Translations under genes and position numbers: made by a program
The notes under the pieces: generated by a model
What the model was told of the DNA's origin: nothing
What the model saw: only the letters and a program-made list of their open reading frames with translations
Databases searched by the model: none
Assembly (NCBI RefSeq): GCF_000621625.1
Contig: NZ_JHXV01000005.1
Coordinates: 1-64,000, forward strand
Length of the DNA: 64,000 nt
DNA from: Crocinitomix catalasitica ATCC 23190
Lineage (GTDB): Bacteria; Bacteroidota; Bacteroidia; Flavobacteriales_D; Crocinitomicaceae
Reading direction: 5' to 3'
In this document: one piece after another, positions 1 to 8,751 of the stretch
How positions within the stretch are numbered: the stretch's first letter is position 1
Layout: every line of letters begins with the position of its first letter

Positions 1-14
1 TGATGCCACTTTTA

Positions 15-49
15 AAAACCTCATTCCTTAATTGGAATGAGGTTTTTTT
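15..49 (+). terminator. Rho-independent terminator, copy 1
   Basis: A 13-bp stem AAAACCTCATTCC / GGAATGAGGTTTT with loop TTAATT runs into a T-run. It probably ends a transcript entering from the left edge. Confidence 0.75.
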
Positions 50-149
50 CGTTTACAACAATCCGTAATTGCACATGATGGCACTGTCCGCCTAAGGCGG
101 AGTGTGAGAGTATGTTGACTGTGTCTGCCTTTGGCTGATGCCACTTTTA

Positions 150-184
150 AAAACCTCATTCCTTTGATGGAGTGAGGTTTTTTT
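150..184 (+). terminator. Rho-independent terminator, copy 2
   Basis: Same hairpin as copy 1 but with an altered loop (TTTGAT) and 3' arm GGAGTGAGG, so one A-T pair has become a G-T wobble. Pairing is retained and followed by a T-run. Confidence 0.75.
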
Positions 185-205
185 CGTTTACAACAATCCG
201 TAATT

Positions 206-498
206 TTCTATTTTGATTTCCTAATAACACCCCGCTAGTACACGAATCCCTCGTGTACCTTTATAACATAACCACGATTCTAGATTAATACAATCACTAT
301 TTGTCCAAATAACAACCCGCTGGAAAACGAATCTTTTATGTACCATTATAATTATTCCGTTCTATAAAGTTGAATTGACATATTAATTAGATAATGAAAC
401 GAAAAATAATCGGTTTTATATCGAGCTGAGAATCGTACAGAATTTTTTAGTTGGACTGTGGGAAGGGAATATTTAATTCTCAGGGAGAAGTGAAATAT
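206..498. other. Gene-free stretch with a decayed direct repeat
   Basis: No credible ORF is visible. It holds two imperfect copies of a roughly 48-bp sequence starting AATAACAnCCCGCT (223-270 and 308-356). The first contains a perfect hairpin, GTACACGA-ATCCC-TCGTGTAC (238-258), which the second has lost. This is the 3' flank of the patatin gene, and no terminator was found for that gene. Confidence 0.5.
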
Positions 499-2787
499 CT
501 ATTGAATTCCTTTTTCGTTAAAAATAATATACCCAAAACTGAGTTGGAATGACCAAGGTTCAGCTTGTGTTTCACTCTGACTATCATAATAATTTAGTGT
601 TGCGCGAAGAGGACCAATCATCGTATGATAAATTAGAGAGGCGCTTGCTAATCCAAATCTACTTTTGAAAAGGTCATCCTCATTCGCTTTTCCATCAATA
701 TTAATAATTCGTTGAATAGGTTGGAATATATATGCTTCAACCCGTAAATCTAATTTATCTTTTAATGTAAAAACATTCATTAATCCACCTGATAGATATT
801 TGTTAGCACGGAAATCATTGTAAAATCCAGTACTAACATCAGGAAAAGGTTGGAATGCATGAGCTGAAAGAACGCTGGCGGTGTAATTATCGAAAAAAGG
901 TTGTATTGAATACACGCCTTCTAATAAAAAACCAAGCCTATATAATCCTCTTTGAATTAAATAATTAGTATAATTCATCTTAATAAACATCCAATTTCGG
1001 TATGATTTTACATCATTATCTATCCCTTGGGATCCTGTTTGAGTAGTTTCAATTCCATGAATGAATCTTGAGTAGAAACTGAAATAGGTTCCTGCCGAAG
1101 CAAACTGTTTTCTATTTAAATTGTCAATCTCGAATTTTATACCTGGGGAATAGTAGAGAAAGCTCGTTTGATCTGCAGTATCACCCAGTGCGAAATTTTC
1201 TGTCTGGTTATATTCGTCAATATTCGTCCCATTTGTAAAGTCAATCGTGAATGAGCTTTTTGAACTGGTTTCTACGTGATAAGCAAGCCTCCAATAGGTC
1301 TCATTTTGAACTTTATAAGATGGTTTAGATGGCTCAAAGAATGTAGCCAAACTTCTAAAATAATCCCATCTATTCTTTACAAATTGTGGTTCGAAATATG
1401 ATGTTGTACGAGTAGGTAAATAAAACTTTAGGCCTAGTTTTATTGAACCATAAAATTTACCAAAATAACTATTGGCGTAAGCAGTTAAAGGTGATATTTT
1501 AAAATGAGAATAACTTACACTTAAGAATCCTGTATTTACTGGTCTGGATGAATAATGTCCTCCAACGGCAATCTTAAAAGGCTTTTCTTTTCTAACATCT
1601 AAAACTAATTGTTGTGTTGAATCTGTAAGATGATTAATTGTAGGGAAAATGGATAGTATATGCTCACTTTGATACAGATTCAAGTATCTCTTTTTTAAAG
1701 TGTTATAGTCTAAATCTTCATTTTCTTTACGTTGTAATAACTTTCTTGAAATAAAAATTCGTTCATCTTCATCAACCCCTAAAACTTTAATATTTGTAAT
1801 TTTTATTTCAGCTTTTTTAGAATTAAAAGCGGCGCGAGATTTTTCAATTTCTTCATGAGAAACTCTCCGTTGGACAGCTTCTTTTATCGAATCCATTTTT
1901 AGTATTGTGGCCTGGTATCCTGTTTCTATGGCTGCTTCAATTTCATCAAAGTCAAAAGTTCCAACATCTCCTAAATTGGGTTCAATTACTATACCTTCTT
2001 TACAAGGCAATGTATAATTAGAATGTGTAGAGAACATGTTTTTGATTTGAGACATTAAGTCATCAGCAGTTGGTGCTTCTTCATTATAACTTACATTACT
2101 TCCAATTATATAGTCAGGACTAAATTCTTGATACATATCAAAAGCAGGGAAGTTATTGTATAAGCCACCATCAAAAACTAAAATATCATCTATAATAATT
2201 GGGCTGATAAAGAAAGGGTAGGTCATAGACCCTCTAACGGCAGCATTCAAATTTCCATGATCAAATAGGATTGATTTTTTAGTACTAATATTTGAACCAA
2301 TACATCTAAAAGGAATAAATAAACTATCAAATGAGGTGTTTCTCGCGTATAAATTACGGCCAATTACATTTAATACTTCTAAATCTAGAAAAGTTGGGTT
2401 CAATAAATTTGTTGGTAAAGATTTATGTAATATAGAATCTTTTGAAAGTCGCAAAGAAACGATTTCAGCATCTTTATTTTGTCTGTAGATAGCAGACTCA
2501 AATTCATTTTCAATCTCAGCATTTGCCATTAGCTGGAATTTACTACTCATCACTATTGCCTCAATTTCTAGAGGTGATAATCCGGAAGCATACATGCCGC
2601 CAATTAAGGCTCCTGCTGATGTTCCAGTTATATAATCTATCGGAATGTTATTTTCTTCTAATGCTTTTAAAACCCCAATATGGGCAAAGCCAGTTGCTCC
2701 ACCACCACTAAAAACAAGACCAACTTTTTGCGCTTGTATTTGCAGTGTCGCAAGACTAAAAATTATAAATAAAATGATCTTTTTCAA
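499..2787 (-). CDS. Patatin-like phospholipase with C-terminal outer-membrane barrel
   Basis: This 762-residue protein is expected to be a serine lipid acyl hydrolase attached to an outer-membrane barrel. It starts with a signal peptide (about residues 1-19, ending QIQAQ). The patatin domain shows the oxyanion-hole motif GGGATG at 28-33, the nucleophile motif GTSAG with Ser57, and the catalytic DGG with Asp206. A POTRA-like segment follows (about 320-400), then a long beta-rich region resembling BamA/surface-antigen barrels and ending in aromatic-rich strands. This architecture matches PlpD-type patatins of the type Vd secretion family. Whether the patatin domain is released or stays in the periplasm cannot be told. 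It is transcribed alone from its own promoter. Confidence 0.9.
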   Translation of the reverse strand: MKKIILFIIFSLATLQIQAQKVGLVFSGGGATGFAHIGVLKALEENNIPIDYITGTSAGALIGGMYASGLSPLEIEAIVMSSKFQLMANAEIENEFESAIYRQNKDAEIVSLRLSKDSILHKSLPTNLLNPTFLDLEVLNVIGRNLYARNTSFDSLFIPFRCIGSNISTKKSILFDHGNLNAAVRGSMTYPFFISPIIIDDILVFDGGLYNNFPAFDMYQEFSPDYIIGSNVSYNEEAPTADDLMSQIKNMFSTHSNYTLPCKEGIVIEPNLGDVGTFDFDEIEAAIETGYQATILKMDSIKEAVQRRVSHEEIEKSRAAFNSKKAEIKITNIKVLGVDEDERIFISRKLLQRKENEDLDYNTLKKRYLNLYQSEHILSIFPTINHLTDSTQQLVLDVRKEKPFKIAVGGHYSSRPVNTGFLSVSYSHFKISPLTAYANSYFGKFYGSIKLGLKFYLPTRTTSYFEPQFVKNRWDYFRSLATFFEPSKPSYKVQNETYWRLAYHVETSSKSSFTIDFTNGTNIDEYNQTENFALGDTADQTSFLYYSPGIKFEIDNLNRKQFASAGTYFSFYSRFIHGIETTQTGSQGIDNDVKSYRNWMFIKMNYTNYLIQRGLYRLGFLLEGVYSIQPFFDNYTASVLSAHAFQPFPDVSTGFYNDFRANKYLSGGLMNVFTLKDKLDLRVEAYIFQPIQRIINIDGKANEDDLFKSRFGLASASLIYHTMIGPLRATLNYYDSQSETQAEPWSFQLSFGYIIFNEKGIQ

Positions 2788-2799
2788 GAGTTTTTATTT

Positions 2800-2807
2800 C
2801 AAATGTA
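2800..2807 (-). promoter_or_regulatory. -7 element of the patatin gene
   Basis: TACATTTG on the minus strand fits TAnnTTTG, 12 nt ahead of the ATG. A TTG lies 15 nt further upstream. Confidence 0.5.
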
Positions 2808-2872
2808 GTGACTTTTTTTCAGCAACTTTCTTTATAACGCAATAAGTCTAAGTTTTAGTGCCGTAAATAATG

Positions 2873-2880
2873 TATCTTTG
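2873..2880 (+). promoter_or_regulatory. -7 element of the THUMP methyltransferase gene
   Basis: TATCTTTG lies 16 nt before the ATG at 2897. An in-frame ATG at 2870 overlaps this element and would sit upstream of transcription, so it is not the start. Confidence 0.65.
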
Positions 2881-2896
2881 CAAAAAAAATATATTT

Positions 2897-4087
2897 ATGA
2901 AGTTGGTTGCGAAAACGTTGTACGGAATGGAGGATGTCCTGATTAAGGAATTAACTGAATTGGGTGCAAAGAATATTGAAAAGGGTAATAGAGTTGTGAC
3001 TTATGTAGGTGACAAACGTTTATTATATGCTTCAAATCTTTGGTTGAGAACTGCTATTTCAGTTTTATTACCGATTCAGAATTTTAGATTCAGAGATGAA
3101 AAAGATCTTTATGCACAGTTCGCTAAAATCAATTTTTCTGAATATATGAAGGTGAATCAAACCTTCGCTGTTAAAGGTGCTGTAAATTCTAAACTTTTTA
3201 ATCATACAGGTTATCCGAGATTAGTTCTAAAAGATGCAATAGCAGATCACTTTAGAGATAAATTTGATAAAAGACCTTCAGTAGATCTTGAGAAACCACA
3301 AATATTATTCGATATTCATATTGAAGAAAATCAATGTACAGTATCATTGAATAGTTCTGGTGCGCCACTTTTTCAAAGAGGTTATAGACAAGGAACAGGT
3401 GAGGCGCCGATTAATGAAGTTGTTGCAGCTGGTCTAATTTACTTGTCGGGATGGGATCAAAAATCGAATTTTATTGACGTTACATGTGGTTCAGGAACAA
3501 TTCCAATTGAAGCTGCATTAATGGCCAATGGAATTCCTCCGAATATTGCCCGTAAATCATATTCTTTTCAATATTGGTATGATTATGATCAGCAACTGTG
3601 GGAGGATATTTATTCAAAAGCACCTAACGTACCGAAGAGAGATTTAGATTTTAAAATCATTGGTTCGGATACAGACGGCGACGTAATTCTAAAAGCTAGA
3701 GAAAATATAAAAGCTTTGCCATTAGGTAAAACAATAAGTTTTGAAGTAAAAGAATTTAACGATCAAGTTTGTCCTGAAGGAAAGGGTATATTGATATGTA
3801 ACCCTCCTTATGGCGAGCGTCTTCAAGATGAAGCTTTATTTGATTTATATAGAGATTTAGGTAATTTCTTCAAACGAAAAATGAAAGGATATGATTGTTG
3901 GGTAATTAGTTCCAACTTTGATGCCTTTAAGAATATTGAACTAAAACCAGCGAAGAAAATTCAAGTATATAACGGTTCTTTAAGTTGTGACTTTAGAAAA
4001 TACGAAATTTTTGAAGGTAGTTTAGTTGAGCATAAATATGGTGAACAAAATCAACGTCGTGAACCAAAGAGAAATAAACGCTCTTAA
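2897..4087 (+). CDS. THUMP-domain RNA guanine-N2 methyltransferase (RlmL/YcbY N-terminal type)
   Basis: This 396-residue SAM-dependent methyltransferase is expected to modify guanine in 23S rRNA, as RlmL does at G2445. The N-terminal third is ferredoxin-like plus THUMP, and the middle reads LFQRGYRQGTGEAPINEV as in the family. The SAM-binding loop is DVTCGSGTIPIEAALMA and the catalytic motif is NPPYGERL. It corresponds to the first domain of E. coli RlmL only; the C-terminal RlmK part is absent, as in other short homologues. A basic tail (QNQRREPKRNKRS) may contact RNA. It converges on the pseudouridine synthase gene with 2 bp between stop codons. Confidence 0.88.
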   Translation: MKLVAKTLYGMEDVLIKELTELGAKNIEKGNRVVTYVGDKRLLYASNLWLRTAISVLLPIQNFRFRDEKDLYAQFAKINFSEYMKVNQTFAVKGAVNSKLFNHTGYPRLVLKDAIADHFRDKFDKRPSVDLEKPQILFDIHIEENQCTVSLNSSGAPLFQRGYRQGTGEAPINEVVAAGLIYLSGWDQKSNFIDVTCGSGTIPIEAALMANGIPPNIARKSYSFQYWYDYDQQLWEDIYSKAPNVPKRDLDFKIIGSDTDGDVILKARENIKALPLGKTISFEVKEFNDQVCPEGKGILICNPPYGERLQDEALFDLYRDLGNFFKRKMKGYDCWVISSNFDAFKNIELKPAKKIQVYNGSLSCDFRKYEIFEGSLVEHKYGEQNQRREPKRNKRS

Positions 4088-4089
4088 TT

Positions 4090-4779
4090 CTACTTTTTAG
4101 CGGTTTTTAAAAAATCTAACCATAAATTATCATGTTCCGGAGGATCTGCTTCAATAAGCATTGATTCTTTGGTTACAGGATGAATAAATTCTAGTTTTCT
4201 TGCATGAAGATGAATTGATCCATCTTTATTGGATCGTTTAGCGCCATATTTTAAGTCGCCTTTAATGATACATTTAATATTAGATAATTGTACTCTAATT
4301 TGATGATGTCGTCCTGTCTCAGGCAATACTTCAATATAATGGTAATTTGACCCACTGCCAATTAACTTATAACTCAGCTCAGCCATTTTAGCGCCAGTCT
4401 TTTTTTCGTTGACAACAAAACTTTTATTTTTTGTAGGATTTTTTAATAGAAAATTCACTAGTCGAGCTGAATTTACCTCTGGTTTTCCTTCTGTCACTGC
4501 CCAATACGTCTTTTTAATGGTCTTCTCTTTGAACATTAAATTCATTCGACTTAAGGCCTTACTTGTTCTAGCAAATAAAACAATTCCAGTAGTAGGTCTA
4601 TCCAATCGATGCACTGTGCCTAAGAAAACGTCTCCAGGTTTATTATATTTTACTTTAATATAATCTTTTACAGCATCACTAATAGGAGCATCTCCTGTAA
4701 TATCTCCTTGAACGAGGTCTCCAGAATCTTTATTGATTACAATTAAATGATTGTCTTCGTAAACGACTTTTAACGCCAT
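4090..4779 (-). CDS. RluA-family RNA pseudouridine synthase
   Basis: It isomerises uridine to pseudouridine in rRNA or tRNA. The catalytic motif is HRLDRPTTG with the nucleophilic Asp60, followed by ARTSKALSRMN, and the later ETGRHHQIRVQL segment is typical of the RluA family. At 229 residues it lacks an S4 domain and resembles the compact RluA/TruC type, so its target base cannot be assigned. The start codon overlaps the panB stop by one base (TAATG), so the two genes are translationally coupled. This panB neighbour order is common in Bacteroidota (recalled, not checked). Confidence 0.88.
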   Translation of the reverse strand: MALKVVYEDNHLIVINKDSGDLVQGDITGDAPISDAVKDYIKVKYNKPGDVFLGTVHRLDRPTTGIVLFARTSKALSRMNLMFKEKTIKKTYWAVTEGKPEVNSARLVNFLLKNPTKNKSFVVNEKKTGAKMAELSYKLIGSGSNYHYIEVLPETGRHHQIRVQLSNIKCIIKGDLKYGAKRSNKDGSIHLHARKLEFIHPVTKESMLIEADPPEHDNLWLDFLKTAKK

Positions 4780-5594
4780 TAATATTGCTCTTTATCATTA
4801 GGGAAATCACCTGAACGCACATCTTTAATATACATATTAAATGCACCTAACATTTCCTCATAAAGATTATGATATTTTCTTAAGAAACGCGGGTTGAATT
4901 CATTGTTAATTCCGAGCATATCATGACTTACTAAAACCTGTCCATCTACACCGTTTCCAGCACCTATACCGATTACAGGTATATTAATACTTTCAGCCAC
5001 CTTTTTTGCTAAAGCTGCTGGAATTTTTTCAACTACTAATGCAAAACATCCTGTTGCTTCCAATAATTTAGCATCACTTATTAATTGTTCCGCTTCTTCG
5101 TCTTCTTTCGCTCGAACAGTATATGTTCCAAATTTATAGATAGACTGAGGAGTAAGCCCTAAATGACCCATCACAGGAATTCCAGCACTTAATATTCTTC
5201 GAACAGATTCGACAACTTCAGCTCCACCTTCTAATTTTACTGCATGTCCACCTGATTCTTTCATAATTCGAATTGAACTAGTCAATGCTTGTTTAGAATC
5301 ACCTTGGTAAGACCCAAAAGGTAAATCAACAACAACTAATGCTCGATTAATACCACGAATCACAGAAGATGCGTGGTAAATCATTTGATCCAATGTTATC
5401 GGTAAGGTTGTTTCATGACCTGCCATGACATTTGACGCAGAGTCACCAACCAAAATAATATCAACACCTGCTTGATCTAAAATTTTAGCCATTGTGAAAT
5501 CGTAGCCAGTTAACATAGCAATTTTCTCACCTTTCAACTTCATCTCTTGTAAGACATGTGTTGTTACTTTTTTTACTTCTTTATGAATTGACAT
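4779..5594 (-). CDS. panB: 3-methyl-2-oxobutanoate hydroxymethyltransferase
   Basis: PanB transfers a hydroxymethyl group from methylenetetrahydrofolate to 2-oxoisovalerate, the first committed step of pantothenate and so CoA synthesis, in the cytosol. The 271-residue sequence has the family signatures [36 protein letters not shown] (metal and substrate site), [16 protein letters not shown] and [16 protein letters not shown]. Length matches the family. It is the first gene of a two-gene operon with the pseudouridine synthase. Confidence 0.96.
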   Translation of the reverse strand: MSIHKEVKKVTTHVLQEMKLKGEKIAMLTGYDFTMAKILDQAGVDIILVGDSASNVMAGHETTLPITLDQMIYHASSVIRGINRALVVVDLPFGSYQGDSKQALTSSIRIMKESGGHAVKLEGGAEVVESVRRILSAGIPVMGHLGLTPQSIYKFGTYTVRAKEDEEAEQLISDAKLLEATGCFALVVEKIPAALAKKVAESINIPVIGIGAGNGVDGQVLVSHDMLGINNEFNPRFLRKYHNLYEEMLGAFNMYIKDVRSGDFPNDKEQY

Positions 5595-5614
5595 AATTAT
5601 ATTCGCTTAGTTAA

Positions 5615-5622
5615 CAAAGGTA
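5615..5622 (-). promoter_or_regulatory. -7 element of panB
   Basis: TACCTTTG on the minus strand fits TAnnTTTG, 20 nt upstream of the panB ATG. Confidence 0.6.
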
Positions 5623-5703
5623 GAAATAATTGAAGATTAACATATAGTTTTTAAAGATCCAATTTTTCATTCATTATAACAATTTAATTTCAAATTATAT
5701 ACC

Positions 5704-5711
5704 TAATTTTG
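5704..5711 (+). promoter_or_regulatory. -7 element very close to the CoA-binding gene start
   Basis: TAATTTTG ends 3 nt before the ATG at 5715. If it is used, transcription would start at or just beside the start codon, giving a leaderless mRNA. Confidence 0.5.
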
Positions 5712-5714
5712 AAT

Positions 5715-6074
5715 ATGAGAGTATTGGTAATTGGAGCAAGTGAAAAGAAGGATAGATATGCTAATATGGCAATCAATGACCTTTTAACCTATAAACATGA
5801 TGTCTTTGCAATAGGGAGCAGGAAAGGGAATGTCGAAGGGGTGAATATAGAAACTGAACATGTTGCGTTTGAAGAAATTGACACGGTAACCATGTATGTT
5901 GGACCTCAAAATCAAACTGGTTTCTATGATTATATTCTAAGTCTAAAACCAAGACGAGTAATTTTTAATCCAGGAACAGAGAATTCGGTTTTTGAAAATT
6001 TACTTGAAAAATCGAATATTGAAACCATTCAGGCTTGTACACTTGTTATGCTCCGGACAAATCAATTCGAATGA
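5715..6074 (+). CDS. CoA-binding domain protein (small Rossmann fold)
   Basis: This 119-residue protein is a single Rossmann-like CoA-binding domain of the kind fused to succinyl-CoA ligase-type enzymes. It opens with MRVLVIGASEKKDRYANMA, a nucleotide-binding loop, and contains TVTMYVGPQNQTGFYDYIL and RVIFNPGTEN, as in stand-alone YccU-like proteins. The ATG was chosen because the earlier in-frame TTG at 5709 lies inside the -7 element. Its stop overlaps the start of the glycoside hydrolase gene (ATGA). Its physiological role is unknown. Confidence 0.8.
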   Translation: MRVLVIGASEKKDRYANMAINDLLTYKHDVFAIGSRKGNVEGVNIETEHVAFEEIDTVTMYVGPQNQTGFYDYILSLKPRRVIFNPGTENSVFENLLEKSNIETIQACTLVMLRTNQFE

Positions 6075-7057
6075 AAAAAATATTAACTTTTTCTTTATTG
6101 ATAATCTTGTCATTCAAAATTTCAGCTCAGGATGAAAAAATTAAAGGTGTTTGTTTTGTCGCAGCGAAACATCAAATCACAGGCAAGGATATTTTACCTA
6201 TAATTGAAGTAAATGCCAATTGGGTGGCTTTGATGCCTTATGCTTTTATTGGCAAGGATAGTACAATTGCTTTTAATTCGAAATGGCAATGGCATGGAGA
6301 GAAAGCTGAAGGAATTCAGCATACGATAGATTTAGCTAAAGCGAAAGGTCTTAAAATCATGATAAAGCCTCATGTTTGGCATAGAGGAGCCTATACAGGA
6401 GATTTTAAGTTAGATACAGATGAAGAATGGAAACGTTTTGAATCGTCTTATACAACGTACATCATGACATTTGTGGACCTGGCTGTATTATCGAATGCTG
6501 AGATGTTTTGTATTGGGACAGAATGGCGTGAATTTGTTGCTGCTAGACCGGCTTATTGGTCTCGTCTTATTAAAGCAATTAAAGTTAAATACAAAGGTAA
6601 ATTGACTTATGCAGCCAATTGGGACGATTATAAAAAATGTCCATTTTGGGATGAGTTAGATTTTATTGGTATTGATGCGTATTTTCCTTTATCAACAAGT
6701 ACAAATCCTAAATTAAATGAATTGATTCATGGTTGGGAGAAGCAGGCTTATGCTCTAAAATTATATTCTGAAGAACATAATAAAAAAATAATTTTTACAG
6801 AAATTGGTTTTCGTAGTATTGAAGGTGCAACTGTTCGACCATGGGAACATCATCAAGATGGAAAATTTGACCAAGACGTTCAAGATATTGCGTACCAAGC
6901 TTTTTTTGCTAGTATTTGGAAAAAGGATTGGTTAGCAGGTATGTTTTTGTGGAAATGGTATGCGCAACATGAAGAGCAAGGAGGAGAAGGGGATACTGAT
7001 TTCACACCTCAGAATAAAAAAGCGATTAAAACGATCACTGCCAATTGGTCACATTAA
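6071..7057 (+). CDS. GH113-like glycoside hydrolase (putative beta-mannanase), secreted
   Basis: A 328-residue TIM-barrel protein with a signal peptide (1-20, ending KISAQ). The sequence fits GH113-type hydrolases: NANWVALMPYAF on an early strand, MIKPHVWHRGAY, then FCIGTEWREF with candidate acid/base Glu151 and IIFTEIGFRS with candidate nucleophile Glu244. Known GH113 members cleave beta-1,4-mannan, but the substrate here is inferred. The ATG at 6071 overlaps the previous stop and gives a clean signal peptide. An SSS-family symporter gene lies 87 bp downstream and could take up released sugars. Confidence 0.75.
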   Translation: MKKILTFSLLIILSFKISAQDEKIKGVCFVAAKHQITGKDILPIIEVNANWVALMPYAFIGKDSTIAFNSKWQWHGEKAEGIQHTIDLAKAKGLKIMIKPHVWHRGAYTGDFKLDTDEEWKRFESSYTTYIMTFVDLAVLSNAEMFCIGTEWREFVAARPAYWSRLIKAIKVKYKGKLTYAANWDDYKKCPFWDELDFIGIDAYFPLSTSTNPKLNELIHGWEKQAYALKLYSEEHNKKIIFTEIGFRSIEGATVRPWEHHQDGKFDQDVQDIAYQAFFASIWKKDWLAGMFLWKWYAQHEEQGGEGDTDFTPQNKKAIKTITANWSH

Positions 7058-7144
7058 GTATTAACTTTTACCTGTTAGTCTAAATTCGAAATATTTCGAA
7101 TTCACCATATTATTTCGCTTAATTTTAGCTACTACACTGAAAAT

Positions 7145-8620
7145 ATGAGCAAAGAATTTATTTTAGCCCTTCTGTTGGGATATTTTGTTGTCCTAATTAT
7201 CATTTCTTATTTCACCAGTCGAAAGGCTGATAATGAAACTTTCTTTACAGGTAATAGAAACAATAAATGGTATTTAGTCGCTTTTGGAATGATAGGAGCA
7301 TCCTTATCTGGCGTTACCTTCATATCCATTCCTGGAACAATTGCGAATAGTCAATTCACTTATATGCAAATGGCAACCGGCTATATTATCGGCTATGCCA
7401 TTATTTCATTTGTTTTAATGCCTATATATTATAAACTCAATTTAACTTCTATTTATTCTTATCTCAACACACGTTTTGGTAAAATAACATATAAAATGGG
7501 GGCTGGATTCTTTATACTTTCAAGATTGATTGGGGCGGCATTGCGCATGTATTTAGTTGTTAATGTGCTACAAACATTCGTGTTTGATAATATGGGAATA
7601 TCTTTCGAATTTACGGTTGCATTCAGTATTTTATTGATCTGGGTTTATACGTTTAGAGCTGGAATTAAAACGATAATTTGGACTGATACCCTCCAAACAT
7701 TATTTATGCTTATCTCAGTAGGATTGAGTATATATTTTATTGCCGACGATTTAAACCAAACGATTGGACAACTAATCGAACGAATGAACGAAGCTGGCGT
7801 AAGTCAAATTTGGCAAACTTCAGATCCTAACAAATCTAACTACTGGATAAAAGGAATTCTAGCAGGTATGTTTATTACACTTGGTATGACTGGAGTTGAT
7901 CAAGATATGATGCAGAAAAATTTAAGCTGTAAAGATTTAGGCGAAGCTAAAAAGAATATGATCTCGTTCTCAATAGTTTTGTTTTTTGTGAATATACTCT
8001 TCGTTTTTTTAGGAGGCTTACTGTTTATGGAATTAGAAGCGAATCCTGAAGTTGCTACTGCATGGGCAAATGTAGGCAGTGATAATGATTTGTTATTTGC
8101 GACAATAGCACTTAAAGGATCACTAGGGTTAGGCGTAGGGATTTTCTTCCTATTAGGCTTAATCGCAGCAGCATATAGTAGTGCTGATTCTGCATTAACT
8201 TCTTTAGCTACATCTTTATCTGTCGATTTTTTAAATATTGAAAAACAAGAAAAAAAGAAACAAGAGAAAATTAGGAGGATGGCTCATGTTATTATGTCGA
8301 TAGCCTTATTACTAACGATCTTAATATTTAAATACGTGAAGAGTGATGCGGTGGTATGGGAGTTGTTTAAAGCCGCGCAGTATACTTATGGACCACTTTT
8401 AGGCTTATTTATGTTTGGTATTTTAACGAAGCGAAGTGTACGTGACTTATTAACAGTGCCAATCTGTATTTTAGTTCCAATTTTTATATTTATGTTAAAC
8501 TATAATAGCGCGTTGATTTTTGGAGATTTCGAATTTGGATCGGAATTATTAGGTGTTAATGCCGGTTTAGTATTTTTATTATTGTGGGTTATTTCGAAGA
8601 AGAAAACAACTACAATTTAA
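7145..8620 (+). CDS. Sodium:solute symporter (SSS family)
   Basis: A 491-residue inner-membrane transporter with about 13 hydrophobic segments. Family features include TGNRNNKWYLVAFGMIGASLSGVTFISIPG near the N terminus, GVDQDMMQKNLSCKDLGEAKKNM in the middle, and LGLIAAAYSSADSALTSLATS, which carries Na+-site residues of the LeuT-like fold. Its position after a GH113-like gene suggests sugar uptake, but SSS proteins also carry amino acids, sialic acid or nucleosides, so the substrate is open. Confidence 0.88.
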   Translation: MSKEFILALLLGYFVVLIIISYFTSRKADNETFFTGNRNNKWYLVAFGMIGASLSGVTFISIPGTIANSQFTYMQMATGYIIGYAIISFVLMPIYYKLNLTSIYSYLNTRFGKITYKMGAGFFILSRLIGAALRMYLVVNVLQTFVFDNMGISFEFTVAFSILLIWVYTFRAGIKTIIWTDTLQTLFMLISVGLSIYFIADDLNQTIGQLIERMNEAGVSQIWQTSDPNKSNYWIKGILAGMFITLGMTGVDQDMMQKNLSCKDLGEAKKNMISFSIVLFFVNILFVFLGGLLFMELEANPEVATAWANVGSDNDLLFATIALKGSLGLGVGIFFLLGLIAAAYSSADSALTSLATSLSVDFLNIEKQEKKKQEKIRRMAHVIMSIALLLTILIFKYVKSDAVVWELFKAAQYTYGPLLGLFMFGILTKRSVRDLLTVPICILVPIFIFMLNYNSALIFGDFEFGSELLGVNAGLVFLLLWVISKKKTTTI

Positions 8621-8631
8621 ATTAAAATTGG

Positions 8632-8639
8632 CATCTTTG
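8632..8639 (+). promoter_or_regulatory. Possible -7 element of thioredoxin gene
   Basis: CATCTTTG is one base off TAnnTTTG and lies 112 nt before the trx ATG. If it is used, the leader would be long. The evidence is weak. Confidence 0.25.
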
Positions 8640-8751
8640 TAAGGTAAGTTAATCGAATACGTTTTACCATTAAGTCAATTTGACAGACAATTGTAAAATG
8701 GACTTATAATTGATAATTAAGTATTGAATATAAATTATAATAATTAAAGTT

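Larger units (their letters stand above)
1..205. repeat. 70-bp direct repeat, two copies, each holding a terminator hairpin
   Basis: Positions 1-70 and 136-205 are near-identical and begin TGATGCCACTTTTAAAAACC. They differ mainly in and beside the hairpin loop. The 65-bp spacer holds a short perfect stem, TCCGCC-TAA-GGCGGA. No coding sequence is visible. The arrangement looks like a tandem duplication of the end of a transcription unit lying to the left of the window. Confidence 0.75.

Noticed and set aside
71-140. Possible tRNA-like structure between the first repeats
   Set aside because: The TCCGCC/GGCGGA stem is present, but no cloverleaf, T-arm or CCA could be built.
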